This document shows, piece after piece, positions 42,133-50,637 of a stretch of 52,504 bases of DNA. A program made the position numbers and the translations under genes. The DNA is from an uncultured Verrucomicrobia subdivision 3 bacterium. GTDB taxonomy: Bacteria > Verrucomicrobiota > Verrucomicrobiia > Limisphaerales > UBA11358. The notes under the pieces were generated by a model. That model did not search any database, had not been told where the DNA came from, and saw nothing but the letters and a program-made list of their open reading frames with translations. Within the stretch, counting starts at the first letter, position 1. Each line of letters begins with the position of its first letter. The stretch spans positions 1-52,504 of the forward strand of contig CAILMI010000040.1 in assembly GCA_903835255.1 (NCBI GenBank), written 5' to 3'.

Positions 42133-43350
42133 ATGTGGCCGCTGCTGACTCTTCTGGCCTTGGGCGGGGGCGCTGGCCTTCACTTCTGGTGGCGCGGCCA
42201 GTTCCGTCGCCAGCAGAGGCAACTGCTTGACGAAAGGGAGGCCTCCCGCCACCGGCAGGAACAGTCCACCCACCAGGCCCAGGCCCGGCAGCAAATCCTT
42301 TTCAATTCCATGCTGGAGGGGCTGCTGCTGCTCGACAGCAACCACCGGATCGACCTCGCCAACCGCGCCTTCAAAAACCTCTTCAACCTGAAAAGCGAGC
42401 TGCACGGCAAAACCATTCTGGAAGCCCTCCGCCTGCATGAGCTCGCCCGCCTGGTGGAACGCGTCGAAACAGAAGGCCAGGTTTTTGATCATGAATTGAA
42501 ACTGCCCGAACTGGCCGGGCGCTGGCTGCAGGTCAATGCCGCCGTCATCACCAATGCCGCCGGCAAACGGGAAGGCACCATCCTCGTGTTTCACGACCTC
42601 ACCCGGATCAAACACCTCGAACGCACGCGCGAGGATTTTGTCGCCAACGTCAGCCATGAACTCCGCACGCCCCTGTCGCTCATCAAGGGCTACGTTGAAA
42701 CCCTGCTGGACGGCGCGCGCCACAATCCCGAGGTCGCGGAACGCTTCCTCCGGATCATCGAGCGCAATGCCGAGCGGCTCGATCTGCTCATTCAAGATCT
42801 GCTCACCATTTCCGCCCTCGAATCCGGCCGGGTGGAGCTGCAACGGCAGCCGGTGGCCCTGCGCGCGCTCACGGACAAAGTGTTCGCCGACCTGCATTCC
42901 CGGGCGGAGCAGAAGCGCGTGCAGCTCGTCAATGAACTGCCGGAACTCGCCGCCAACGCCGACATCAACCGCCTCGACCAGGTCCTCTCCAACCTCGTGG
43001 ATAACGCCATTAAATATGGACGGCCGGAAGGCTCGGTGCGCGTCAGCGGAAAAACAACCGCCGAAGGCTGGATGGAAATCGCGGTGCGGGATGACGGCCC
43101 CGGAATCCCGGCCGAGGCGCTGGACCGGGTGTTCGAGCGGTTTTATCGGGTGGACAAGGCGCGCTCCCGGGATCAGGGCGGCACCGGCCTGGGGCTTTCC
43201 ATCGTGAAGCACATCATCCACAGCCACGGCGGCGAGGTGCGGGCCGAAAGCGGCTCCGGCCAAGGCGCGGCGTTTTTCTTCACCCTGCCCGGCGCCGACG
43301 GGAGCGGAAGCAACCAGCCGCCTCAGGCGGGGTTGGCCGCCAGCCAGTAG
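42133..43350 (+). CDS. phoR: PhoR-like sensor histidine kinase
   Basis: 405 aa. One N-terminal membrane segment (residues ~2-20), a PAS domain (~50-160; LFNSMLEGLLLLDSNHRIDL), a HisKA domain with FVANVSHELRTPLSLIKGY and phospho-acceptor His ~174, and a HATPase domain with the N box (QVLSNLVDNAIKYG), DDGPGIP and GTGLGLSIVKHI. The lack of a large periplasmic sensor is typical of PhoR, which senses through the Pst transporter. It partners the regulator just upstream. Its last 28 bp overlap the convergent TPR-lipoprotein gene. Confidence 0.88.
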   Translation: MWPLLTLLALGGGAGLHFWWRGQFRRQQRQLLDEREASRHRQEQSTHQAQARQQILFNSMLEGLLLLDSNHRIDLANRAFKNLFNLKSELHGKTILEALRLHELARLVERVETEGQVFDHELKLPELAGRWLQVNAAVITNAAGKREGTILVFHDLTRIKHLERTREDFVANVSHELRTPLSLIKGYVETLLDGARHNPEVAERFLRIIERNAERLDLLIQDLLTISALESGRVELQRQPVALRALTDKVFADLHSRAEQKRVQLVNELPELAANADINRLDQVLSNLVDNAIKYGRPEGSVRVSGKTTAEGWMEIAVRDDGPGIPAEALDRVFERFYRVDKARSRDQGGTGLGLSIVKHIIHSHGGEVRAESGSGQGAAFFFTLPGADGSGSNQPPQAGLAASQ

Positions 43351-45023
43351 CGGATATCGGCGGCCTGAGGATTGTGCGGATCGAGTTCCAGCACTTTCAA
43401 ATAATGTTTCCGCGCCGAGCTCGGATTGCGAAACTGTCGCGCATAGAGGTTTCCGAGCGCAAGATGTGCGCGGACTTCGGCAGGATTGGCCGCCGCAATT
43501 TTCTCCAGCTCATTCACCGCATCCGTGGCATAGCCCGCCGACTTGAGCGTGAGCGCAAAATTATAACGCGCATCCGCGGAACCCGGCTGCAGGGCCAGCG
43601 CCTTTTCATAGACCGACAACGCCGCCGGAAAATTGCGCAGCCGGTACGCGAGCACCCCCTGATTGTACTGGGCCTCAAACCAGCTGGGGTCCGCGGCCGC
43701 CGCCCGCCGGTACCATTCCAGGGCCTCGGTCCAATGCGACCCCTGCTCAAAGAGGCGCGCCTTTGAGAACGCATACCCCGCCGCCACCCGGTCGCCCGGC
43801 GCCGGCTTGGCTGGCGACACATACAGGTAACGCGGCAAGACCGGCGCCGCGGGGGCGGGTTTTTCAACTGAAGCAGCGATGGTCGGGGCGGGGGCGGGCA
43901 GATTAAACTTCGGAGGCAACAAGGGCGCGCCGGCCGGGGCCGACCCCGCCGGCGGCAGCGGGGTTACCCCGGTTTTCACATAATGTTCAGGCAGGGAAGA
44001 GGTCGCCGGGGCAACCAGGGCGGGGGGCGCAACGGCAGCGCGCGGGGGGGCAACCGGCGCCACCGCCACCGGTTCCGTTTTGACCTTTGCCGCCGGCGCG
44101 GGCGGCACCAAGCGCGGCGCCGGACTGGGGCTTTCCCTCAGAATTACCGGCTTGAGCGATACCACCGGACGGGGAACGGAGGATATTTTTATTTCGGCAG
44201 CCACGGGTGAAGGCACAGGAACGGAAGCGCGCAGTGCGGGCGAGGCAGCGGGGGAGGCAGCTGCCGCGGGGGAGGATTTCCCCTCCAAATTTCGGGCGAG
44301 CGTGTTCACGGCCTCCCAATTCTCGGGACGCGGATCCAGGGCCAGATACGCTTGGTAATGCTGCAGCGCGAGCCGGACATCGTGCAAATCCTGCTGCGCC
44401 ACCGTGGCCAGATTCAAACGAGCAGGCGCATAGTCGGGATGATATTGAACGGCGCTGGCAAAAAATTGGGAGGCTTCGCGGGGGCGACCGCGCTGGAGAC
44501 GCGCCAGCCCCAGTCCATTCAAGGCCTCGGCATTGTTGGGGCTCAGCGCCAGAGCGGTGCCGAAGCTTTTCTCCGCCGCAATGAAATCACCGGCGCGCAG
44601 CTGGGCCGCCCCCAGCTGGAGCCAGCCCTCCGGCGCGTTGCTGCGACGCAGGGTGTAGGCGGTAAACTCCGTCTTGGCCTCCGCCAGCCGGTTCTGCTCC
44701 AGCCAGAGCGAACCGAGATTATAATGCGCCTCCATCAAATCCCGGTCGAGGACCAGGGCGCGCTGATAGGCGATCGCCGCCTCAGCCGGCTGTCCAGCGC
44801 GCTGGCAGGCGACGCCCAGATAATTCCAAGCCTGCGCATTGGCGGGCAGCAGGGCAGTGGCCGTTTTCAATTCCTCCACGGCGGCGGCGGGATCCCCGCG
44901 CTCCAGAAACGTCTTTCCCCTCAGCAAGGCGCGCGGGCCAGGCGGGGTGCATCCGGCGACAACTAGGGCGAGCGCCAGGATTAGGAGCGCTCCGGAACGA
45001 CTGAAGATTTTTTTTGCCAGCAT
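43323..45023 (-). CDS. TPR-repeat lipoprotein
   Basis: 566 aa from ATG 45023. The signal peptide ends in a lipobox (VVAGC), so it is probably anchored in a membrane facing the periplasm. TPR helices fill ~35-240 (AQAWNYLGVACQRAGQPAEA, AHYNLGSLWLEQNRLAEA, AEALNGLGLARLQRGRPREA) and ~425-560 (FEAQYNQGVLAYRLRNFPAA). The ~190 residues between are a Pro/Ala/Val-rich, low-complexity linker. TPR proteins are scaffolds; the partner is unknown. The gene is divergent from the DUF362 gene with only ~30 bp between, so the promoters must overlap coding sequence. Confidence 0.8.
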   Translation of the reverse strand: MLAKKIFSRSGALLILALALVVAGCTPPGPRALLRGKTFLERGDPAAAVEELKTATALLPANAQAWNYLGVACQRAGQPAEAAIAYQRALVLDRDLMEAHYNLGSLWLEQNRLAEAKTEFTAYTLRRSNAPEGWLQLGAAQLRAGDFIAAEKSFGTALALSPNNAEALNGLGLARLQRGRPREASQFFASAVQYHPDYAPARLNLATVAQQDLHDVRLALQHYQAYLALDPRPENWEAVNTLARNLEGKSSPAAAASPAASPALRASVPVPSPVAAEIKISSVPRPVVSLKPVILRESPSPAPRLVPPAPAAKVKTEPVAVAPVAPPRAAVAPPALVAPATSSLPEHYVKTGVTPLPPAGSAPAGAPLLPPKFNLPAPAPTIAASVEKPAPAAPVLPRYLYVSPAKPAPGDRVAAGYAFSKARLFEQGSHWTEALEWYRRAAAADPSWFEAQYNQGVLAYRLRNFPAALSVYEKALALQPGSADARYNFALTLKSAGYATDAVNELEKIAAANPAEVRAHLALGNLYARQFRNPSSARKHYLKVLELDPHNPQAADIRYWLAANPA

Positions 45024-45053
45024 CGGCGATGGTGTTAGCATCCGCGCTTGCAA

Positions 45054-46169
45054 GTGTCAAGAAACGCACCACTTCAATTCGTCGGATTGTTCTTCCGCCT
45101 CGCCGCGGCCCTTCTGCCCTGCCTCGCCCCCGGACCCGCGCGCGCCAGCGAGGCGCCCCCGGTCCTCGCCGGCCACGCACAGGTGGTGAGCGTTGAAAAC
45201 CCGGGAGCCATCACGGATTTCCAGGCCTCCCCGGCAGTGGTCCAGCAGATGGTGGACTCTGGCCTCACCCGTCTCACCGGCAAACCCACTGCGGCCGAGG
45301 CGTGGCGCAGCCTCGTTTCTCCGAACGAGGTCATCGGCCTCAAGGTGTTTTCCGAACCCGGCATGCTGTCGGGGACCCGACCCGCCGTCGTCGCCGCCGT
45401 CATTCAAGGCCTCATCGCGGCCGGAATCCCAGCCACCAACCTCCTCATCTGGGACAAGCGCGAGGACGATCTGCGCGCGGCCGGTTTTTTCCGGCTGGCA
45501 GCGCAATGGGGCGTGCCCATCGCCGGCAGCTTGGAGGCCGGCTATGACCCCTCGAGCTTTTACCAGCCGGACACCGCCATTCTGGGAAATCTGATCTGGA
45601 GCGACCTGGAGTTCGGCCAGACCAATGCGGGGGCCGGTCGGAAATCTTTTTTCTCCCGGCTCGTCAGCCAGCGGATGACCCGGATCATCAGCCTCGCGCC
45701 CCTGCTCAACCAGGAGGCTGCCGGGGTCTGCGGCCATCTTTACGGGCTCGCCCTGGGCAGCGTGGACAACACGCGCCGGTTTGAAGCCGACCCCTATCGC
45801 CTGGCGGCTGCCGTGCCGGAACTCTACGCCCGGCCCCTGCTCGGAGACCGCGTGGTGCTCAACATCACCGATGCGCTCATTGGCCAATACGAGGGGGGCG
45901 CGCGCAGCCTCCTGCATTATTCCTGCGTGTTGAACCAGCTCTGGTTCAGCCGCGATCCCGTGGCGCTCGACATGTTGTCCAACAAGGAACTCGACCGCGA
46001 ACGCCGCATGCTCGACGCCCCGCAGTTCCGACCCAACCTCGACCTCTACGCCAACGCCCACCTCCTTCAGCTCGGCCAGAACGACCTTGCCCAGATTCAT
46101 GTCGAGAAAATCCAGCTCTCCCCTGCCCGCCCGGTGCCGGGGGGAATCCTTCCAGCGCCCATGAAATAA
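45054..46169 (+). CDS. Secreted DUF362-like protein
   Basis: 371 aa from GTG 45054 (TTG 45048 is an alternative; no clear Shine-Dalgarno decides). A signal peptide covers ~8-32 (VGLFFRLAAALLPCLAPGPA). The body resembles DUF362 proteins: VISPN-like EVIGLKVFSEPGMLSGTRPA, LLIWDKREDDLRAAGF, RIISLAPLLNQEAAGVCGHLYGLALGSVDNTRRF, and VVLNITDALIGQYEGG. Members often contain iron-sulfur ferredoxin domains, but no cysteine cluster is present here. Function unknown. Confidence 0.7.
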   Translation: MSRNAPLQFVGLFFRLAAALLPCLAPGPARASEAPPVLAGHAQVVSVENPGAITDFQASPAVVQQMVDSGLTRLTGKPTAAEAWRSLVSPNEVIGLKVFSEPGMLSGTRPAVVAAVIQGLIAAGIPATNLLIWDKREDDLRAAGFFRLAAQWGVPIAGSLEAGYDPSSFYQPDTAILGNLIWSDLEFGQTNAGAGRKSFFSRLVSQRMTRIISLAPLLNQEAAGVCGHLYGLALGSVDNTRRFEADPYRLAAAVPELYARPLLGDRVVLNITDALIGQYEGGARSLLHYSCVLNQLWFSRDPVALDMLSNKELDRERRMLDAPQFRPNLDLYANAHLLQLGQNDLAQIHVEKIQLSPARPVPGGILPAPMK

Positions 46170-46201
46170 TCCGGCCCGCCTGAAGCCCGCCCCGCAAAGC
46201 G

Positions 46202-46579
46202 TCAGCCCTCCAGAACCGCCGTAGCGGCGGCATACTGTTCCGTGTGGCTCAGGCTAACGAGCAGCTGCCGCGCGCCCCGCGCCGCGAACAAGTCCGCGCC
46301 CTTGCCGTGCAGCACCACGAACGGGGCGCCCGATTCCCGGCGGCCAATTTCCACATCCTGCCAGCCCAGCGCCGCGCCAAAGCCGGTGCCAAACGCCTTG
46401 GAGACCGCCTCCTTGGCCGCAAAGCGGGCGGCGATAAAGGGCGCGGGGGTTTTATGTGAGAGGCAATAGGCGATCTCCTGCGGGAGCAGGATCCGGCTCA
46501 GGAACGGCTCGCCGAATTTTTCAAATGAGGCCGCGATGCGCGCCACCTCGACGATGTCGATGCCGGTGCCGAGGATCAC
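46202..46579 (-). CDS. acpS: Holo-[acyl-carrier-protein] synthase
   Basis: 125 aa, standard length. AcpS transfers phosphopantetheine from CoA to acyl carrier protein. The N-terminal GTGIDIVEVARI holds the metal-binding Asp, and RFAAKEAVSKAFGTG holds the conserved Glu; SLSHTEQYAAATAVL is the C-terminal signature. The ATG overlaps the pdxJ stop by 4 bp; the pdxJ-acpS pair is a common bacterial operon. Confidence 0.96.
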   Translation of the reverse strand: MILGTGIDIVEVARIAASFEKFGEPFLSRILLPQEIAYCLSHKTPAPFIAARFAAKEAVSKAFGTGFGAALGWQDVEIGRRESGAPFVVLHGKGADLFAARGARQLLVSLSHTEQYAAATAVLEG

Positions 46580-47328
46580 GCGCCGTATCCCTTCATGAGG
46601 GCCAGCATCTCATGCACGGCCTTCTGAAGTCCGGTGAAAACCGCGCGGCTGACCAGGCTGTGGCCGATGTTCAGTTCCACCAGATGCGGGACGCGAAACA
46701 GCGCCGGCAGATTGTCGTAGTTTAAACCGTGCCCGGCATTCACCTTCAGGCCGAGCGCCTGGGCCTGTTGCGCCCCGGACACCAGCCGCTGCAACTCCCT
46801 TTCCGATGCCACCGTTGAGATTCCGGATTTGGAAAAATGTTCCGCGAACCGGCCGGTGTGAAGCTCGATGAACTGCGCACCCGTCCGCGCCGCCGCCGCA
46901 ATCTGGCTCTCATCCGGCGCGATGAAAAGGCTCACCTCAATGCCTGCGTCGTTCATTTTCATCCGCATCTCCGCCAAGGACTTCTCGGCCGCCACCACGT
47001 CCAGGCCGCCTTCCGTGGTCACCTCCTGACGCCGTTCGGGCACGATGCAGACGATGGCCGGACGCACCTTCAGCGCCACGGCAATAATTTCGGGCAGGTT
47101 CGCCATTTCCAGATTGAGCCGCGTCTCGATTTTCTCGCGCAAGTCGAGAATGTCGTGGTCTTGGATGTGCCGCCGATCTTCGCGCAGGTGCGCGGTGATG
47201 CCATGCGCCCCGGCCGCCTCACACATGCGCGCCGCCTCCACGGGGCTAGGCTCACCGCCACTCTGTCCGCGGTACCGCGCCTCGCGCAGGGTGGCGACGT
47301 GATCAATGTTGACGCCAAGTTTAAGCAT
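46576..47328 (-). CDS. pdxJ: Pyridoxine 5'-phosphate synthase
   Basis: 250 aa, standard length. PdxJ closes the ring of vitamin B6 from 1-deoxyxylulose 5-phosphate and 3-amino-2-oxopropyl phosphate. LGVNIDHVATLREARY at the N-terminus, GITAHLREDRRHIQDHDI, VTTEGGLDV and GLKVNAGHGLNYDN are all family signatures. It starts 2 bp after the upstream secreted-protein stop and overlaps acpS by 4 bp, so the three genes are probably co-transcribed. Confidence 0.97.
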   Translation of the reverse strand: MLKLGVNIDHVATLREARYRGQSGGEPSPVEAARMCEAAGAHGITAHLREDRRHIQDHDILDLREKIETRLNLEMANLPEIIAVALKVRPAIVCIVPERRQEVTTEGGLDVVAAEKSLAEMRMKMNDAGIEVSLFIAPDESQIAAAARTGAQFIELHTGRFAEHFSKSGISTVASERELQRLVSGAQQAQALGLKVNAGHGLNYDNLPALFRVPHLVELNIGHSLVSRAVFTGLQKAVHEMLALMKGYGA

Positions 47329-47330
47329 AA

Positions 47331-48914
47331 TCAGTGGGGGGCGGGGAGGACGGGAGCGCTGGCCCCCTTGGTGGACGGAGGCAGGTTCCGGACCCGGCGG
47401 GGCGGCGGCAACCGCAGGTCGCAGCCGGGAAAATTGGTCGCATCCAACCAGTTGGCCAGCGCGAACAGTTCCAGGGCCGTCAGACCGCCGGGAGCCCGGC
47501 GGGTGAAGGTGAGTTCGTTGGGCGCCGTCTGGGTAATTTCCGTGGTGCTGTTACCGAGTGTTGGGCCGACGTGATTCAGCCATTTGCCGGCGGCAGATTC
47601 GGTGTCGAACTGCTTATGCCGGGTGGCCATGAGCGTGAGCTGAGCGGGCTGCAGCAGCATTTCCAGCCGTTGGGCGGTGATTTCCCAGTGGTAAAGAACC
47701 AGGTTTGCAGTCGCAAGCCGGGCGAGCAATTCCGGCGGCAGCGGTTTTCCCCGGGGGGCATTTGGAAACAGCCCGCCCAGCAGGAAATCACCGGACGCCT
47801 CGCGCACTACCCGAACATGGGGTGCGACAAACGGCAGGCCGACCCAGGTGATCTCCCGGTCGGACAGGCTCATGGACATGGGGAGGGCCATCTGACTGTG
47901 CCAGTTCGTCGAACCGGCGGCGGCCCGCTCATGCAATTGCACCAGTGCGGCAGACGCGTCCGGCACCGGCACGGCGGCATACGTCTGGAACGGGATCCCT
48001 TGCAGCGCCCAGAAGAAAACCTGATTCGGCGCGGGCGAAATTAAATACGGCTGCGCCCAGGCTTGCCGCTGAAGCCAGGGCGCAAGGCCGCGCAGGGCGG
48101 TAAAGCTGATCACGGGCTGATGAATCGTATTGGTCGGCATCCGCCAGGAATCCAGCGTGAACGCGAACGGCTCCCCCGCAATTATCTTCCCATCCAATCG
48201 CAGATTGCCGTCGCGCCCCACCACCCGCAACCGGGTCTCTGGAATATCCAACGCGCTCAGCGCCGGAAATCTCGCCGAAAATCTTTTTGCCAAGCGCGGC
48301 CAGTCGACGTCCAGGCTCAGCCAATCCGAGCGGGCCCCCGGGGCGGACACCGCCGCCGCCGCCCCCTTGCTGAGGACGCCATCATCCGGCTCACAACTGA
48401 ACACGCACCCATCGCCCGCGCGGACAAAACGGAGGGGATGGGATGCCGGGGATCGCTTCCACTGCCAGCCGCCCGGGATTTTTTGGGGGGCGATTTTAGT
48501 CTGCGCCTCCATGACGGCGGCGAGGGCATCCTGCCAGAAAGCGGCGCGGCCGGCTTCCAGCCGGAGAGCCAGAGCAAAGGCCAGGGAACCTTCTGGGCTG
48601 CTGCGCACATCCAAAAACCATTCCGCCCGGAACAGATCCTCCAGCAACGGCCGCAGTGACTCTGCCCCCGCCCCCGCGAATTCGGGGCCGTTCCCCCAGC
48701 GAACCAGCGCGCGGGAAAGCTTGTCCAGCGTCTGAGCCCGGACCGCCTGCGCCTCGGCAGAACAGAAAAAATTGGTGAAGGCGGCGGAATTCGTATCCGA
48801 TAAAATCCGCTCAGCGCCAATGAAATGAAGGCGCACGAACGGATCCATCGCCGGAGAGGCGGGCACGGCAATCGCCCAAACCAGCACCAGACTGAAGAGT
48901 AACAACTTTTTCAT
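47331..48914 (-). CDS. Secreted protein of unknown function
   Basis: 527 aa from ATG 48914, which gives a clear signal peptide (KKLLLFSLVLVWAIAVPASP); 48962 is a longer in-frame alternative without a better signal. I do not recognise the family. The protein is rich in Ala, Leu, Trp and Pro, with repeated FAFTLDSWRMP- and LFWALQGIP-like amphipathic stretches and no cysteine pattern, membrane helix or catalytic motif I can name. It is the first gene before pdxJ-acpS (2-bp gap) and is divergent from vanZ. Confidence 0.75.
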   Translation of the reverse strand: MKKLLLFSLVLVWAIAVPASPAMDPFVRLHFIGAERILSDTNSAAFTNFFCSAEAQAVRAQTLDKLSRALVRWGNGPEFAGAGAESLRPLLEDLFRAEWFLDVRSSPEGSLAFALALRLEAGRAAFWQDALAAVMEAQTKIAPQKIPGGWQWKRSPASHPLRFVRAGDGCVFSCEPDDGVLSKGAAAAVSAPGARSDWLSLDVDWPRLAKRFSARFPALSALDIPETRLRVVGRDGNLRLDGKIIAGEPFAFTLDSWRMPTNTIHQPVISFTALRGLAPWLQRQAWAQPYLISPAPNQVFFWALQGIPFQTYAAVPVPDASAALVQLHERAAAGSTNWHSQMALPMSMSLSDREITWVGLPFVAPHVRVVREASGDFLLGGLFPNAPRGKPLPPELLARLATANLVLYHWEITAQRLEMLLQPAQLTLMATRHKQFDTESAAGKWLNHVGPTLGNSTTEITQTAPNELTFTRRAPGGLTALELFALANWLDATNFPGCDLRLPPPRRVRNLPPSTKGASAPVLPAPH

Positions 48915-49004
48915 CCAAGACTTTTTCTGCCAAAAAACTGCCGGCTTTGCAAATTGAATCACATTCTGATTGCCTCGCCATCCCGGTTCCGGTTTGCTTC
49001 GGGC

Positions 49005-49475
49005 GTGTCACAAGGACGCGTATTCTTCAAATACTGGCTGCCCGCGCTGGTGTGGATGGCCGTGATTTTCACCGCCTCTGGCGATACCGAGTCGGCGCAC
49101 CGTTCCTCCACCCTGTTTGAGCCGCTGCTGCGCTGGCTGTTTCCGCACCTCCCCCTGCCACACATCGAGACGCTGCACTATATCTTTCGGAAAATTTGTC
49201 ACCTCACGGAATACGCCCTGCTCGCGCTGCTGCTCTGGCGGGCATTGCATCATTCCCGCGACGGTCTGTCCTCCTGGTCCTGGCCGAAAGTCGGCGGCAC
49301 ACTGCTCCTTGTTTTTCTTTATTCCGCAACCGACGAGGTCCATCAGGGGTTCGTGCCGGGGCGGACGGCGCAGTTTTCAGATGTGCTGATCGACACCCTG
49401 GGGGGAGCCATCGGCCTGCTGACCTTTTGGCTTTACCGTCATTTTCGGAGGCGCTTCCGCTCGCCGCCGCCATGA
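49005..49475 (+). CDS. VanZ-like membrane protein
   Basis: 156 aa from GTG 49005 (TTG 48954 would add 17 residues with no support). About four membrane segments. The VanZ signature is present: ICHLTEYALLALLLWRAL and YSATDEVHQGFVPGRTAQFSDVLIDTLGG. VanZ itself gives low-level teicoplanin resistance, but most members have unknown roles at the cell envelope. Its stop overlaps the comEC ATG (ATGA). Confidence 0.85.
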   Translation: MSQGRVFFKYWLPALVWMAVIFTASGDTESAHRSSTLFEPLLRWLFPHLPLPHIETLHYIFRKICHLTEYALLALLLWRALHHSRDGLSSWSWPKVGGTLLLVFLYSATDEVHQGFVPGRTAQFSDVLIDTLGGAIGLLTFWLYRHFRRRFRSPPP

Positions 49476-50299
49476 AGCATCCGCTCGCCGCTTCGGTGAT
49501 CTGGTACGCCGCCGGATTGATTCTGGCCGAAACGTTTTACCTGCCGCCCGTGGCGCTGTTTGCCGCCGCCTTCCTAATCCTCCTCCCCGCCCTCCTCCTC
49601 AAAAAACTCCGACCGCTGCTGATCGGGCCGCTGCTCGCCCTCGCAGGCTGGACCCATCTGACGGTTCAAAGCGGCGCCCTCTCGCCGCATGATTTGCGCG
49701 CGCGGGCCGGCGACTCCCCCGCCCTCGTGACCATTCGCGGGACGCTGGGAGACACCCCAGGCCTGAGAATTCTCGAACGCGACGGTCGGCAAACCGAACA
49801 CACGCTGGCCGAGGTGCGCCTCAGCGAACTTCAAGGCACCAACGGCTGGCAACCCGCCCTCGGCAGCGTCTTGGTGACAACTCCCGGCACGCTCCCCCCA
49901 CATTTTTTTGCCGGCCAGACGGTGGAGATTTCCGGCGTCCTCAGCCCTCCGCCGCGACCGCCGGCCCCGGGGCTTTTTGATTACCGCGCGTACCTGCAAC
50001 GGCAGGGGATTTATTTCCAGCTCAAGACCGGTTCCGCCGCCGACTGGCAACTGCGTTCCACCCGCTCCTTGGCGCCGCCTTGGAGCGACCGTTTCCTGGC
50101 GTGGTCGCAGAAAACGCTTGCCTATGGATTGCCGGAGGAGGACGAACCGCTGCGCCTGCTCTGGGCCATGACGCTCGGCTGGAAAACGGCGCTCACCAGC
50201 GCCGTCACTGAACCCTTCATGCAGTCCGGGACGATAAACGACTACCTTTTTAGAAGAATGGATGAAATCCACTGTTTACAGCGGAATTTTGAAGTTTAG
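49472..50299 (+). pseudogene. comEC: Truncated comEC (DNA-uptake channel), N-terminal part only
   Basis: The frame starts at ATG 49472, overlapping vanZ, and recognisable ComEC sequence runs to about 50233 (~254 aa). It has two or three N-terminal hydrophobic segments and the DUF4131 soluble domain (FFAGQTVEISGVLSPPPRPP, GLFDYRAYLQRQGIYFQLKTG), then LLWAMTLGWKTALTSAVTEPFMQSGT. Intact proteins continue here with the competence domain (GT.H.LAISGLH), normally several hundred residues more. Instead the frame runs into unrelated AT-richer sequence and stops at 50299. ComEC moves single-stranded DNA across the inner membrane, so this copy cannot work unless the rest is rejoined. Confidence 0.85.
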
Positions 50300-50439
50300 C
50301 CCTGCCGCTATGCGCTGCAATCTGCCACCCTCTGCCCGTTCGGTCAAGTTGGCAATCAAAACGCATCCTGCGCCGTCTGGCGAGCTTATGCGGCGGGAAT
50401 TAAATTGACCACGGCAACTACATTTAGTCTGCTTACCGC

Positions 50440-50610
50440 ATGAAAAATAAACGCATCGCAAAATTGAACCCCAAGGAAAATCACGCTTGGGAGTTTGCTT
50501 TTTGCTTTCACTTGGAAGACGGCAATTCCGATGCTAAAGCCGATAGGCTCGCATGGAAAGATTTGCAGGCAGACTTTCCTAGACTCAAAAAGTATCAGGG
50601 TTGCCGTTAA
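50440..50610 (+). CDS. Small protein (56 aa) at the head of the R-M operon
   Basis: ATG 50440 to TAA 50608-50610. The translation begins MKNKRIAKLNPKENHAWEF, continues through HLEDGNSDAKADRLAWKDLQ and ends DFPRLKKYQGCR. The DG.SD..ADR.AW.D.Q..FPRL pattern resembles short conserved proteins often seen on mobile elements and in environmental bacteria; I know no function for them. It is 27 bp upstream of the methyltransferase on the same strand, so it could be a controller or simply cargo, although no helix-turn-helix is evident. Confidence 0.65.
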   Translation: MKNKRIAKLNPKENHAWEFAFCFHLEDGNSDAKADRLAWKDLQADFPRLKKYQGCR

Positions 50611-50637
50611 ACTACCCGCTGGCATCCATATTGACCG

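Noticed and set aside
42118-43263. 381-codon frame antisense to the PhoR-like kinase
   Set aside because: The histidine-kinase motifs on the plus strand are intact; no independent evidence for the antisense frame.
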